DNA from: Clostridiales bacterium
Lineage (GTDB): Bacteria; Bacillota; Clostridia; Oscillospirales; Acutalibacteraceae
Length of the DNA: 64,000 bases
Assembly: GCA_024690965.1 (NCBI GenBank)
Contig: JAILOG010000001.1
Location: 144,922-208,921, forward strand
Reading direction: 5' to 3'
Part shown: in pieces, positions 18,098 to 27,055 of the stretch
How positions within the stretch are numbered: the first letter of the stretch is position 1
Layout of the letters: every line of letters begins with the position of its first letter
Position numbers and translations under genes: made by a program
Notes under the pieces: generated by a model
Told to the model about the DNA's origin: nothing
Databases searched by the model: none
Seen by the model: only the letters and a program-made list of their open reading frames with translations

Positions 18098-19291
18098 ATG
18101 TCTGTGAAACCGGCAGCCGTAATATGTGAATTAAACCCTATGCACACGGGACACAAGCACCTTATTGACAATATGCGCGCCTCAAAAGTAACGCATATTG
18201 CAGGCATAATGAGTGGCAATTTTGTCCAACGCGGAGATTGTGCCGTACTGAACAAGCTAAGACGCGCCGAATGTGCCGTTAAAAACGGAATAGACCTTGT
18301 GGTTGAGCTTCCCGTAATAAGTGTGCTCTCTTCCGCGGAGGGCTTTGCAGAAGGCGGAGTTGAGCTTGCGGGCAGACTCAGATGCTCCGAGCTTTGGTTC
18401 GGCAGCGAGTGCAACGACATAGACACCCTGCGCAAGCTTATAGAAATACAATCTAACGAGAAAATCAAAAAGCTTGTTTCAGACAGCATTAAGAGTGGGG
18501 TTTCAAGTGCGCGCGCTTTAGGCAACGCCGTATCTTATCTTTACGGAAAAGATTTGAGCGATATACTCATCTCCCCTAATAATATTCTCGGAATAGAATA
18601 CATAAAAGCTATAAGCCGTCTTAAGTCTTCGATAATTCCCAAAACTGTTAAAAGAACAGGCGCGGCACACGACAGCGGTGTTATATCTGACAACTGCGCA
18701 AGCTCGTCGTATATTCGCAATGCTGTTATGCAAAACAAGCTTTCGGACTGCGAAAAGCTTCTTGACAGATATACATACCGTGTAATGTACGAAGAAACGG
18801 AAAAAGGCTATGCCCCCGCCGCCGTAACAAACGGAGAGCGCGCGGTTATAGCCGTGCTCAGGCAGCTTAGCATAAACGATTATGCCGAGTTATCCGATGT
18901 TACCGAAGGTCTTGAAAACAGACTGTATGAGGCGGTACAAAAATTCGGCACACTTGAAGAAATCATAACATACACAAAAAGTAAGAGATATACTCACGCG
19001 CGCATACGCAGAATAATAATGTGCGCTTATTTGGGCATAACGAATGAGATAAAAAGCATGAAGCCGAAATATATACGTGTACTCGCGTTTAATGACCGCG
19101 GGGCGGAAATGCTACGTGCGATAAGCAAGACCACGCCCCTTGTAACCTCGCCTGCGAAGGCTTTGAGAGAATTTTCGGGTGACAGCCGCCGCTTGCTTGA
19201 TTTAGAGCTTAAGGCTTCACGCCTGTGGGGACTTATGACGCCGAGCGTTTATCCTGCCGACGGAGATATGAGGAATTTCGTGAGGAAATAA
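18098..19291 (+). CDS. tmcAL: tRNA(Met) cytidine acetate ligase TmcAL
   Basis: Activates acetate with ATP and transfers it to the wobble C34 of elongator tRNA-Met to make ac4C. 397 residues, family length. The nucleotidylyltransferase motif ICELNPMHTGHKHLI (HxGH) is at the N-terminus, followed by GNFVQRGDCAVL and the conserved LIVELP-like DLVVELPVISV. GAAGGGAAG lies directly before the ATG. Divergent from ackA, which controls acetate and acetyl-phosphate pools. Confidence 0.92.
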   Translation: MSVKPAAVICELNPMHTGHKHLIDNMRASKVTHIAGIMSGNFVQRGDCAVLNKLRRAECAVKNGIDLVVELPVISVLSSAEGFAEGGVELAGRLRCSELWFGSECNDIDTLRKLIEIQSNEKIKKLVSDSIKSGVSSARALGNAVSYLYGKDLSDILISPNNILGIEYIKAISRLKSSIIPKTVKRTGAAHDSGVISDNCASSSYIRNAVMQNKLSDCEKLLDRYTYRVMYEETEKGYAPAAVTNGERAVIAVLRQLSINDYAELSDVTEGLENRLYEAVQKFGTLEEIITYTKSKRYTHARIRRIIMCAYLGITNEIKSMKPKYIRVLAFNDRGAEMLRAISKTTPLVTSPAKALREFSGDSRRLLDLELKASRLWGLMTPSVYPADGDMRNFVRK

Positions 19292-19313
19292 TAAAAACAG
19301 GGAATTTCAATTT

Positions 19314-21422
19314 ATGAAAGGCAAAGCTATGACAAACGAGCAGTTTTTTGAAAAACTGAATATCCCGCTGAACGAGCAGCAACGTAAAGCCGTTATCGCG
19401 GATAACGGCTCTGTTTTGGTGCTTGCGGTTCCCGGCAGCGGAAAAACCACCGTTTTGGTAGCGCGTCTCGGTTATTTAATACTTTGCAGGGGTATTCTGC
19501 CTGAAGACATCCTTACTATGACATATACCGCCTCTGCCGCAGGCGATATGCGCGAAAGGTTTAGAAATCTTTTCGGTTCGGAGCTTGCCGACAGAATGGA
19601 GTTTCGCACCATTAACGGCGTATGCGTAAAAATCATAATGTATTTTGAAAAGCTGACGGGCAGAAAAGCCTTTGATCTGATAACCGACGAACGTACAAGC
19701 ACCGCCCTGCTTTCAAAAATATACAAAGAATGTACCCGTGAATATCCTGACGAAAGCTCGATAAAAGAGCTGAAAAAGCTTATTGCATACTGTAAGAATA
19801 TGCTTCTTCCGGAAAAAGAAATAAAAGAATTTGACAGATATGATCTTCCTTTTTCGACCATTTACAACAAATATAAGGAAGCTCTGCAAGAGCAAAAGCT
19901 GATGGACTATGACGATCAGCTCGTTTACGCGTACACGATCCTCACACAGTACAAAAATATACTTGATCATTTTCAGAATAAATACAAGTGCATTTGCGTG
20001 GACGAAGCACAGGACACCTCTAAAATCCAGCATATGATAACACAAAAGCTTTCCGAAAAGCATCAAAATCTTTTTATGGTAGGCGACGAAGATCAGAGTA
20101 TTTACGGCTTTAGAGCAGCTTATCCCGAAGCTTTGCTTGATTTTGAAAACGAATATAAAAACGCTTCTGTTTTACTGATGGAAGAAAACTACCGTTCGTG
20201 CAGATCCATTGTTGACAGCGCCGATAAATTTATCAAAAACAACAAGCTGAGGCACGACAAAAACATGGTATCCACCCGTCCTCTCGGCGGAATGATCTGC
20301 GAGATTGATATAAAAAGCCCGCGAGAGCAGTACAAATATATTTTTAATTCTGTTAAAAATTTGACGGAACAAACCGCTGTACTGTACAGAAACAACGAAA
20401 GCGCAATACCGCTTATTGATTTGCTCGAAAAAAACGGCGTACAGTATAATTTGAATAATACGGAAACGATATTTTTTTCGAATAAAATCGTACGCGATAT
20501 TACTAATATAATAAATTTCTGCTCAGATACCGAAAACGCGGATTTATTTATGCTTGTATACTCAAAAATTGACTTATATATCAGTAAAGAGATAGCGGAA
20601 TATGCGTGTTTTTTCGCAAAAATCAATCATTGCTCGATCATTGAAGCTTTGCTTTGCAACGACAAGCTTCCTAAGTTTTGTATCCAAAAAATTAAAAACC
20701 TAAAGTCATCCATTCGGCACCTGATAACAGGAAAACCAAAAGACGCGATAAAAACAATATGCGAAGATATGGGTTACTCAGATTACATAAATCTCAGCCC
20801 TATGAAAAGCAAAAAGCTTGAAATACTGAATATGATAGCGGAAAATCAGCCGGATATACCTCACTTTTTGGAAAGAATAAACATGCTTGAGCAAACAATA
20901 AAAACAAAGAAACACTGCTTATCGCCGCTTACGCTTTCTACCATTCACTCTGCCAAAGGCTTAGAGTACGACAATGTATACTTGCTTGACGTGTATGATG
21001 GGGTATTCCCGGAAAAGCTTTCGGTCAACAACATAAAAGATCTGAAAGAATTCGAAGAAGAACGCCGTATATTCTATGTAGGGATAACAAGAGCCAAAAA
21101 CGCGCTCAACATATTCAGCGTCAAGAATAACCCGTCTGTTTTCATTGATGAATTGCTCCAAAGAAACGACCGCCGCAAAAAATCAAAAAGCGGATCAAGT
21201 ACGTTTATAAAAAATAACAGAATCATACCGACCCAAACTTTCTCTGCTTTTTCTGAGATGCTCGCAGTAGATCAAAGAATAAAACATAAAACTTTCGGGG
21301 AAGGTATAATAAAGGAAAAATCAGGGGACATTATTACCGTGGAGTTCGCAAAAAGCGACGTTAAAAAACTGTCTGTTAAATTTCTGTACAAAAACGGTTT
21401 ACTTACAACGGTAAAAGAATGA
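19314..21422 (+). CDS. UvrD/PcrA-type superfamily 1 DNA helicase
   Basis: 702 residues. Motif I VPGSGKTTVLVARL (about 37-50), Ia, motif II DEAQDTSKIQ, motif III GDEDQSIYGFRAA, motif IV ENYRSC, motif V TIHSAKGLEYDNVYLLDV and VI EEERRIFYVGITRAKNAL are all present. ATP-driven 3'-5' strand separation is expected. The C-terminus (IKHKTFGEGIIKEKSGDIITVEF) matches the PcrA/UvrD RNA-polymerase-contact tudor-like domain. Starts at ATG 19314 or, with a better AAAGGC site, ATG 19332. Shorter than full UvrD/PcrA, so naming as PcrA itself is avoided. Confidence 0.9.
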   Translation: MKGKAMTNEQFFEKLNIPLNEQQRKAVIADNGSVLVLAVPGSGKTTVLVARLGYLILCRGILPEDILTMTYTASAAGDMRERFRNLFGSELADRMEFRTINGVCVKIIMYFEKLTGRKAFDLITDERTSTALLSKIYKECTREYPDESSIKELKKLIAYCKNMLLPEKEIKEFDRYDLPFSTIYNKYKEALQEQKLMDYDDQLVYAYTILTQYKNILDHFQNKYKCICVDEAQDTSKIQHMITQKLSEKHQNLFMVGDEDQSIYGFRAAYPEALLDFENEYKNASVLLMEENYRSCRSIVDSADKFIKNNKLRHDKNMVSTRPLGGMICEIDIKSPREQYKYIFNSVKNLTEQTAVLYRNNESAIPLIDLLEKNGVQYNLNNTETIFFSNKIVRDITNIINFCSDTENADLFMLVYSKIDLYISKEIAEYACFFAKINHCSIIEALLCNDKLPKFCIQKIKNLKSSIRHLITGKPKDAIKTICEDMGYSDYINLSPMKSKKLEILNMIAENQPDIPHFLERINMLEQTIKTKKHCLSPLTLSTIHSAKGLEYDNVYLLDVYDGVFPEKLSVNNIKDLKEFEEERRIFYVGITRAKNALNIFSVKNNPSVFIDELLQRNDRRKKSKSGSSTFIKNNRIIPTQTFSAFSEMLAVDQRIKHKTFGEGIIKEKSGDIITVEFAKSDVKKLSVKFLYKNGLLTTVKE

Positions 21423-21565
21423 AGCCCCACAGCGCAAAACCGATTTATAAACTCAAAAAGCAAAATAAGTACAAAAAAACGCAAAAAGGCATCTAAACCC
21501 CTTGACAAAATTATCACAATGTGATAGTATATATCCGTTGCAGGGAAAGCCCTTGCGTTTTATAT

Positions 21566-21873
<308 letters not shown>

Positions 21874-21942
21874 ACCATTTAAGGTGTCGGAGATTTTTCA
21901 TTCACTTTACAATTATGCTCCCGCTTTTTAATACACTAAAAT

Positions 21943-21973
21943 AACCGTCCTGCAAAAGATATGCAAGGCGGTT
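21943..21973 (-). terminator. Terminator of the DUF1508 gene
   Basis: AACCGTCCTGCA / TGCAAGGCGGTT (21943-21954, 21962-21973) with one mismatch; downstream on the minus strand is ATTTTAG. Confidence 0.6.
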
Positions 21974-21992
21974 ATTCTTTTATGTTCTTAAA

Positions 21993-22361
21993 TTACTTTT
22001 CTTTCACTGTCTCTGCATCGGGAGCGTTTTTCTTTACGCTCTCAATTCCGTTAAGACAACTGTTTTTTGCCTTATAGCCCTCAGATGTCGCGATTATTTC
22101 TCCGTTTCTCGCTTTCAGGCGGAAGCGGTACTCTCCTGCCTTGTCAAGATACACTTCAAATTTTGGATGTTTTACCTGTACTATCTCGTCTACGGTATGG
22201 TCCTCAACTTCGCCCACGCAACAGTTGCGCACACTTTGGATACCGTTCATACAGGCTGCCTCGGTGGTATAAACCTCAGATGTTGCAATTACTTCGCCGT
22301 TGCCTGCCTTAAGGTCAAACTTAATGCCGGTTTTGGTCTCTCTTACTACAAATTTTCCCAT
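21993..22361 (-). CDS. DUF1508 (YegP-like) tandem-domain protein
   Basis: 122 residues from ATG 22361 (AAAGGATG just upstream; an upstream GTG belongs to the ribosome site). Two copies of the roughly 50-residue DUF1508 unit: F-x-L-K-A-G/R-N-G-E-(V/I)-IATSE-x-Y, then a C-x-N-G-I-(Q/E)-S-V-(R/K) ending. The fold is a small beta-hairpin/helix unit found in many bacteria; function unknown. Monocistronic, with no neighbours suggesting a pathway. Confidence 0.88.
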   Translation of the reverse strand: MGKFVVRETKTGIKFDLKAGNGEVIATSEVYTTEAACMNGIQSVRNCCVGEVEDHTVDEIVQVKHPKFEVYLDKAGEYRFRLKARNGEIIATSEGYKAKNSCLNGIESVKKNAPDAETVKEK

Positions 22362-22602
22362 AACGATACATCCTTTCACAAAATTGCTTGCGTCTTTTAT
22401 TACAAATTAGACCGCCGCAACCTGAGTTTACCATATTTTGACATCAGTGTCAACATAATTAAATATTTTTCCACATTATAATGAATTTTTCTACACTTTA
22501 TACAAAGCCTTACCGGTAAACTCATTTTGTTTTCTTTAGAATTCACCGGTACTTTTATCGTCGGTTTTACCTTTGAGAGTTGATATTCCCGCCATAACCC
22601 AA

Positions 22603-25113
22603 TCAGAATTTTTCTATAAGTTTAGCAATATATTTTTGTATTGTAGTTACATCAAGCATAGTTATATCGTCGTCAGCATTTACGTCTGCAAGCTTTTTCT
22701 GTGCGGGTGTAAACTGTGAAAGCTTTGCAATATACTTTTGCAAAAGCACAACGTCCTCCATTGTAACAACACCGTCACCGTTTGGGTCTCCGAGAATGCC
22801 ATCGGGTTTATCGGAATCGGTGGGCTTTTCGGTATCAGTAGATTGTTCGCTGTCGGTATGCGTTTCAATGTTTGTGTCCTGACTGTCCAAAGATGTAAAT
22901 TTTATTTTATTTTCGTTTGCATACTTTTCTGCATATGAACCTGAATAGCCGCTGATGACCAAATCATTACATTCAATAAACGCGGTATCGTTTATGTTTG
23001 TCACGCTTTTAGGTATCGTTACGCTTACAAGATTAGAACAATACAGAAATGCGCAGAATTCTATGGTTGTCACGCCGTCAGGAATCACAATGCTTTCAAG
23101 ACACTTACAACTTCTGAAACAGTAGCTTTTGATACTTTTAAGGCTGTTAGGAAGAGTTACGCTTTTTAGGTTTTTGCAATCGGCAAATGCGTCAGACTCT
23201 ATGCTTGTCACGCCATATGGAATCACGATGCTTTCTAAGCTTGCGCAGCTTTGAAAACAGTAGTTTTCCATACTTTTAAGGCTTTTCGGAAGCGTCACGC
23301 TTTTTAAGTTTTTGCAATCGGCAAACGCGCAATAATCAATACATTCAACACCATTGGGAATAATTACGCTTTCAAGATTTTCACAACCCCAGAAACAGTG
23401 ATCTCTCATATTTACCACACTTTCGGGAATATACACGCTTTTTACATTTGTTAAAGCACAAAAAGCATAGCCGCCTATACTTGTTACACCACTTTCGATT
23501 TTTACGGCTTTTATATCATCGGCGTACGGGAACCAAGGTGTATCAACGTGTTTCAGCCAATTATCCATATCACCGGTACCGGTTATTGTAAGCGTACCGG
23601 TGTCCATCTCCAGCTTCCATGTCAGGCTATCACCGCATTTTCCAAATGGATTATCCAAAGGAACAAACTTAATGCCGTTATTATCAGCGTACTCATGCAT
23701 ATAAGAGCCAAAATATCCGTAAATTGTTAAATCTTCTATAATAAACGCTTCATTTCCTATGCTTTTTACACTTTCAGGTACGGTTATGCTTTTAAGAGCT
23801 TCACAGTGCGCGAAAGCACGTTCACCTATGCTTTCAACTCTGTCGGGGATATTAATACTCTCAAGATTCAAACACATATCAAAGGCGCATTTGCCTATAC
23901 TTTTCAACCCTGAGGGCAAAGTAATGCTTTTTAATTCACTGCAGCATGAAAAACAATTATCGGGAATTTGAGTAACTCCTTCGGGGATTGTCGCGGTTTT
24001 AAGGCTCCTGCAACCGAAAAACGAATTATCCCCGATGCTTGTTATGCTGTCAGGCATGGTAACATTTTCAAGCATTTCACAACTGTAAAATGCATACCCG
24101 CATATTGTTTCGGTTCCGTCTTTTATTTCATATGCTGTACAGGTTTCTTTAACAGCAATAAGATATTTTCCGATATACAGCGCGTCGCCTTCCCAATTCT
24201 GTTCGTCCTGATAATAAGCCGTTGCATCAAACAAATTCCTCGATACGCCCGTTACTCCGTCGCCCAACGTTATTTTCGCCAGAAGCTCACATGAATCAAA
24301 GTTTTCAGGCATAATGGCTACGTTGTCAGGTACTGTTATCTCTTTTAAATTCTTACAAATCATAAATGCTCGTGTTTCAATGGTTCTAACTCCACCGGGT
24401 ACAGTATATGACTCATCGGTTTTGCCTGACGGATAGCAAATTAATGCGGTTTTGTCTTTGTTAAACAATACACCGTCAACGGATGAAAACTCAGTGTTTC
24501 CGCTTTTAACCTCTATGCTTTCAAGACCGACGCAGGGATAAAATGCGCTTCCTTCTACAGTTTTTAAACCCGCGGGTAATTCTAACGTTTTAAGTGATTC
24601 ACACTCCGCAAAAGCATTGTAACCGATAATTGTCAACGTGTCCGGCAAAGATATGTTTTCCAAACCCGAACAATGAAAAAACGCTTCATGTTCTATGCTC
24701 TGCAAGCCTTCTGAAATTTTGACGTTTTTTAATTTTTTGCAGTTTCCAAACGCAAAGGCAGCTAAGTTTTTTACACTGGCTGGTATAGTTACATCCGTAA
24801 CATTGTTAAATCCCGCAAAAGCACTAACACCGATCTCGGTTATACCGTTTTCGATAACTATGGATACAGTGCCTGACCGTAAACAAGTCAAGGTACTCAA
24901 GGCACTGAAATCACTATCATCAATGATGATTCGGTTTATCACGCCTTCGCCGCTCAACGTAAGCACGCCATCTTCGCTCAGGCTATAAGTAATGTTTTCA
25001 CCAAAACTGATATCCGGCCATGAATAATTCGCGCTTGCACTCTCCGGCAGGGATATATACACCCCCGATGTAAGCGCAAGTGTCAAAACAAATGCAAGAA
25101 CTTTTTTTAGCAT
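22603..25113 (-). CDS. Secreted BspA-like leucine-rich-repeat protein with C-terminal dockerin
   Basis: 836 residues. Signal peptide (MLKKVLAFVLTLALTSGVYI), then two LRR_5 (BspA/TpLRR) blocks of 23-residue repeats (consensus I-x-x-x-A-F-x-x-C-x-x-L-x-x-V-x-I-P-x-x-V), each introduced by a short GCGD-like beta module (GTLTITGTGDMDNW). A Ser/Thr/Asp-rich linker with EKPTDSDKPD near 765 leads to a dockerin: GDPNGDGVVTMEDVVLLQKYI and ADVNADDDITMLDVTTIQKYI. The protein is expected outside the cell, bound through a cohesin. AAGGAG precedes the ATG. Binding partner of the LRR is unknown. Confidence 0.93.
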   Translation of the reverse strand: MLKKVLAFVLTLALTSGVYISLPESASANYSWPDISFGENITYSLSEDGVLTLSGEGVINRIIIDDSDFSALSTLTCLRSGTVSIVIENGITEIGVSAFAGFNNVTDVTIPASVKNLAAFAFGNCKKLKNVKISEGLQSIEHEAFFHCSGLENISLPDTLTIIGYNAFAECESLKTLELPAGLKTVEGSAFYPCVGLESIEVKSGNTEFSSVDGVLFNKDKTALICYPSGKTDESYTVPGGVRTIETRAFMICKNLKEITVPDNVAIMPENFDSCELLAKITLGDGVTGVSRNLFDATAYYQDEQNWEGDALYIGKYLIAVKETCTAYEIKDGTETICGYAFYSCEMLENVTMPDSITSIGDNSFFGCRSLKTATIPEGVTQIPDNCFSCCSELKSITLPSGLKSIGKCAFDMCLNLESINIPDRVESIGERAFAHCEALKSITVPESVKSIGNEAFIIEDLTIYGYFGSYMHEYADNNGIKFVPLDNPFGKCGDSLTWKLEMDTGTLTITGTGDMDNWLKHVDTPWFPYADDIKAVKIESGVTSIGGYAFCALTNVKSVYIPESVVNMRDHCFWGCENLESVIIPNGVECIDYCAFADCKNLKSVTLPKSLKSMENYCFQSCASLESIVIPYGVTSIESDAFADCKNLKSVTLPNSLKSIKSYCFRSCKCLESIVIPDGVTTIEFCAFLYCSNLVSVTIPKSVTNINDTAFIECNDLVISGYSGSYAEKYANENKIKFTSLDSQDTNIETHTDSEQSTDTEKPTDSDKPDGILGDPNGDGVVTMEDVVLLQKYIAKLSQFTPAQKKLADVNADDDITMLDVTTIQKYIAKLIEKF

Positions 25114-25218
25114 ATTGACCTGCTCCTTTCAAAAGCACACATTCTGAAATCGGTTGCAAATTATCTGCAAAAGCACAATTATATTGACATGATAATTTTC
25201 ACATTCAACCTTATAACC

Positions 25219-25247
25219 ATATTACATTATTGCTTTGACTATTTCAA
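25219..25247 (-). promoter_or_regulatory. Sigma-A promoter of the LRR-dockerin gene
   Basis: Minus strand TTGAAA (25242-25247), 17 bp, TAATAT (25219-25224), about 100 bp ahead of the ATG. Confidence 0.65.
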
Positions 25248-25250
25248 CGG

Positions 25251-25290
25251 TTTGGCATAAATTGTGCCTTTTTTGGCATAAATTGTTGCC
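25251..25290 (-). promoter_or_regulatory. Tandem candidate activator site upstream of the LRR-dockerin gene
   Basis: TTTGGCATAAATTGTGCC (25251-25268) and TTTGGCATAAATTGTTGCC (25272-25290) are direct repeats 21 bp apart; each is also a partial palindrome (GGCA...TGCC). The first begins 3 bp beyond the -35 box, as at 5627. Confidence 0.55.
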
Positions 25291-25528
25291 TGTTACCGAA
25301 AAAAGCTTTAAAAAAGACTTGACAAACCGAAAATGCCGCGTTCTTCTTAAATAATTCTTGATGTTTCAATTTGATAATAAATTAAAAATGTACGCCGACG
25401 AACTGTCACTAAAAAAGTCAGTGAGGCTTGTTGTCACCCATAATTAACGCAATTACGTAACTGCGCAGAGCAATCGAAAATATATGATAAAAATATCCCA
25501 AATGTAACAGAAAAATATCCCAAAAGTA
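25291..25528. other. Intergenic stretch between divergent LRR-dockerin and rpsF genes
   Basis: No coding frame. The only structure beyond the two promoters is a 14-bp direct repeat AAAAATATCCCAAA at 25489-25502 and 25511-25524, 22 bp apart and ending 4 bp before the rpsF -35 box. Confidence 0.5.
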
Positions 25529-25557
25529 TTGACTTGCAAAAAGTGTTTTGATATAAT
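25529..25557 (+). promoter_or_regulatory. Sigma-A promoter of rpsF-ssb-rpsR
   Basis: TTGACT (25529-25534), 17 bp, TATAAT (25552-25557). The leader of about 75 nt contains CGTGT/ACACG and a longer CCTTGCT/AGCAGGG stem before AGGAGG; it could be the S6:S18 autoregulatory leader, though I cannot confirm the consensus. Confidence 0.8.
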
Positions 25558-25641
25558 TACCCGTGCGTGTGATGTTACACGTTTTCCTTGCTCTGCGTTT
25601 TAGATTAGCAGGGCCAAAGTCCAAAAGGAGGTGCAAATGAA

Positions 25642-25938
25642 ATGTCAGAAATTTTAAATGCTTATGAGTCTGTTTTGGTTATCTCTGCCAAACTCACCGA
25701 CGAAGAGATCGAAGCTGTAAGCGAGAAGTTTAAGGCTTTAATTGAAAAGCACGCCACTCTCGACAGCGTAGACGTTTGGGGTAAGCGTAAGCTTGCTTAT
25801 CCTATCGACAAAGAGACCGAAGGCTACTATGTTCTTTTTAATTTCACATCAAAGCCCGACTTCCCTGCCGAGCTTGACAGAATTTATAAGATCACAGACG
25901 GCGTTATTCGTTCTCTCATCATCAAAAAGGAAGCTTGA
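25642..25938 (+). CDS. rpsF: 30S ribosomal protein S6
   Basis: 98 residues, family length. YESVLVISAKLTDEEIEAV at the N-terminus and the WGKRKLAYPIDKETEGYYVLFNF core are diagnostic. It binds S18 on the platform of the 30S subunit. An ATG five bases upstream is out of frame and closes quickly; AGGAGG serves the chosen ATG. First gene of the classic rpsF-ssb-rpsR operon. Confidence 0.98.
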   Translation: MSEILNAYESVLVISAKLTDEEIEAVSEKFKALIEKHATLDSVDVWGKRKLAYPIDKETEGYYVLFNFTSKPDFPAELDRIYKITDGVIRSLIIKKEA

Positions 25939-25983
25939 TTTTATAAGCACGTCATTTGTGCTGCAAAGGAAGGGAACAAAGAT

Positions 25984-26421
25984 ATGAATAAGATCGTTAT
26001 TATGGGAAGGCTTACCGCCGCACCCGAGCTTCGCACAACCCCCAACGGAATATCAGTTACAAGATTTACCGTGGCTGTTCAGCGTGATTACGCAAAGCCC
26101 GGCGAAGAAAGAGCAACAGATTTTCTTGATGTTGTTGCGTGGAGAGGCACCGCGGAATTTGTAACTAAGTATTTTACAAAGGGAAGCATGATCGCTGTTG
26201 CGGGTTCGCTTCAAACTAACTCTTATGTTGATAAAAACGGTGTAAACCGTAAAGGCTTTGAGATAGTCGCGGACAATGTATACTTTACAGGCAGCAAGCG
26301 TGAAAACGGCTCCTATTCTCAGGATAATTCTTACTCTCAAAACGATGCTCCCGCAGCGTATTCAGGCGGCAGCGCAGGTGACTTTGAAGCTGTTCCTACA
26401 GATGATGACTTACCGTTCTAA
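25984..26421 (+). CDS. ssb: Single-stranded DNA-binding protein
   Basis: 145 residues. OB-fold with NKIVIMGRLTAAPELR, TPNGISVTRFTVAVQR and a DFLDVVAWRGTAEFVTKYFTKGS core, then a Ser/Tyr/Asn-rich linker and the acidic tip DDDLPF that recruits replication and repair partners. Position between rpsF and rpsR is the common Firmicutes arrangement. Confidence 0.98.
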   Translation: MNKIVIMGRLTAAPELRTTPNGISVTRFTVAVQRDYAKPGEERATDFLDVVAWRGTAEFVTKYFTKGSMIAVAGSLQTNSYVDKNGVNRKGFEIVADNVYFTGSKRENGSYSQDNSYSQNDAPAAYSGGSAGDFEAVPTDDDLPF

Positions 26422-26452
26422 TGAGTAAAAATTAAGATAAGGAGAAATAATC

Positions 26453-26707
26453 ATGGCTGAAAACAGACCTGAGAGAGATATGCGCAGAAACAACAAAAAA
26501 GGCAGAAAAAAAGTATGCACATTCTGTGTAGATAAAGCCGAGAGCATAGACTACAAAGATATTGCAAAGCTTCGTCGCTATGTTTCTGAGAGAGCAAAGA
26601 TATTGCCTCGCAGAGTAACAGGCACTTGCGCACGTCATCAAAGAGCTTTGACAGTTGCGATAAAGCGCGCCAGACACTTGGCACTTTTACCGTATTCTGC
26701 GGACTGA
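26453..26707 (+). CDS. rpsR: 30S ribosomal protein S18
   Basis: 84 residues with basic N-terminus, a CTFCVDKAE start, [22 protein letters not shown] and the [21 protein letters not shown] ending of S18. The CxxC makes it a candidate zinc-binding form. AAGGAG precedes the ATG. A GCGGACA/TGTCCGC hairpin (26717-26738) follows. Confidence 0.98.
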   Translation: MAENRPERDMRRNNKKGRKKVCTFCVDKAESIDYKDIAKLRRYVSERAKILPRRVTGTCARHQRALTVAIKRARHLALLPYSAD

Positions 26708-26744
26708 TAATCATTTGCGGACATATTTTTGTGTCCGCTTTAAC

Positions 26745-26820
26745 GCTGGTATGGCTCAGTTGGTAGAGCAGCGCATTCGTAATGCGCAGGTCGTCGGTTC
26801 GAGTCCGACTACCAGCTCCA
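26745..26820 (+). tRNA. tRNA-Thr (CGT)
   Basis: 76 nt, encoded CCA. Acceptor GCTGGTA/TACCAGC, anticodon stem-loop GCGCA TTCGTAA TGCGC with anticodon CGT (reads ACG), T-arm GTCGG TTCGAGT CCGAC. Confidence 0.97.
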
Positions 26821-26862
26821 AAGCGAAAATCCTGTCACGATAGTGGCAGGGTTTTCGCTTTG
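26821..26862 (+). terminator. Terminator after tRNA-Thr
   Basis: Long stem AAGCGAAAATCCTGTCAC / GTGGCAGGGTTTTCGCTT with GATA loop (two G-U or mismatched pairs). Also symmetric, so may act in both directions. Confidence 0.7.
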
Positions 26863-26999
26863 TATTATTCATTTTTAAGTTTTAAGTCTTAAATTTTCAG
26901 TAAAAGACATGATTTTCTAAATTAATACCGAAGACTTAAAACTGAAAAACCGAAATAGTGCAAAAAATAAATGATATTGAATAGCTTTCCAATAATAAT

Positions 27000-27029
27000 G
27001 CCGCTGTAAACCGAATGGTCTGCAGCGGC
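27000..27029 (-). terminator. Weak hairpin after glgB
   Basis: GCCGCTG / CAGCGGC with an internal ACC/GGT pair; the tail is only ATTATTATT. Between 26863 and 26999 nothing else is seen except an 11-bp inverted repeat TTTTAAGTCTT / AAGACTTAAAA. Confidence 0.45.
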
Positions 27030-27055
27030 GTTATAATTATCTTTATTTCTGAGTA

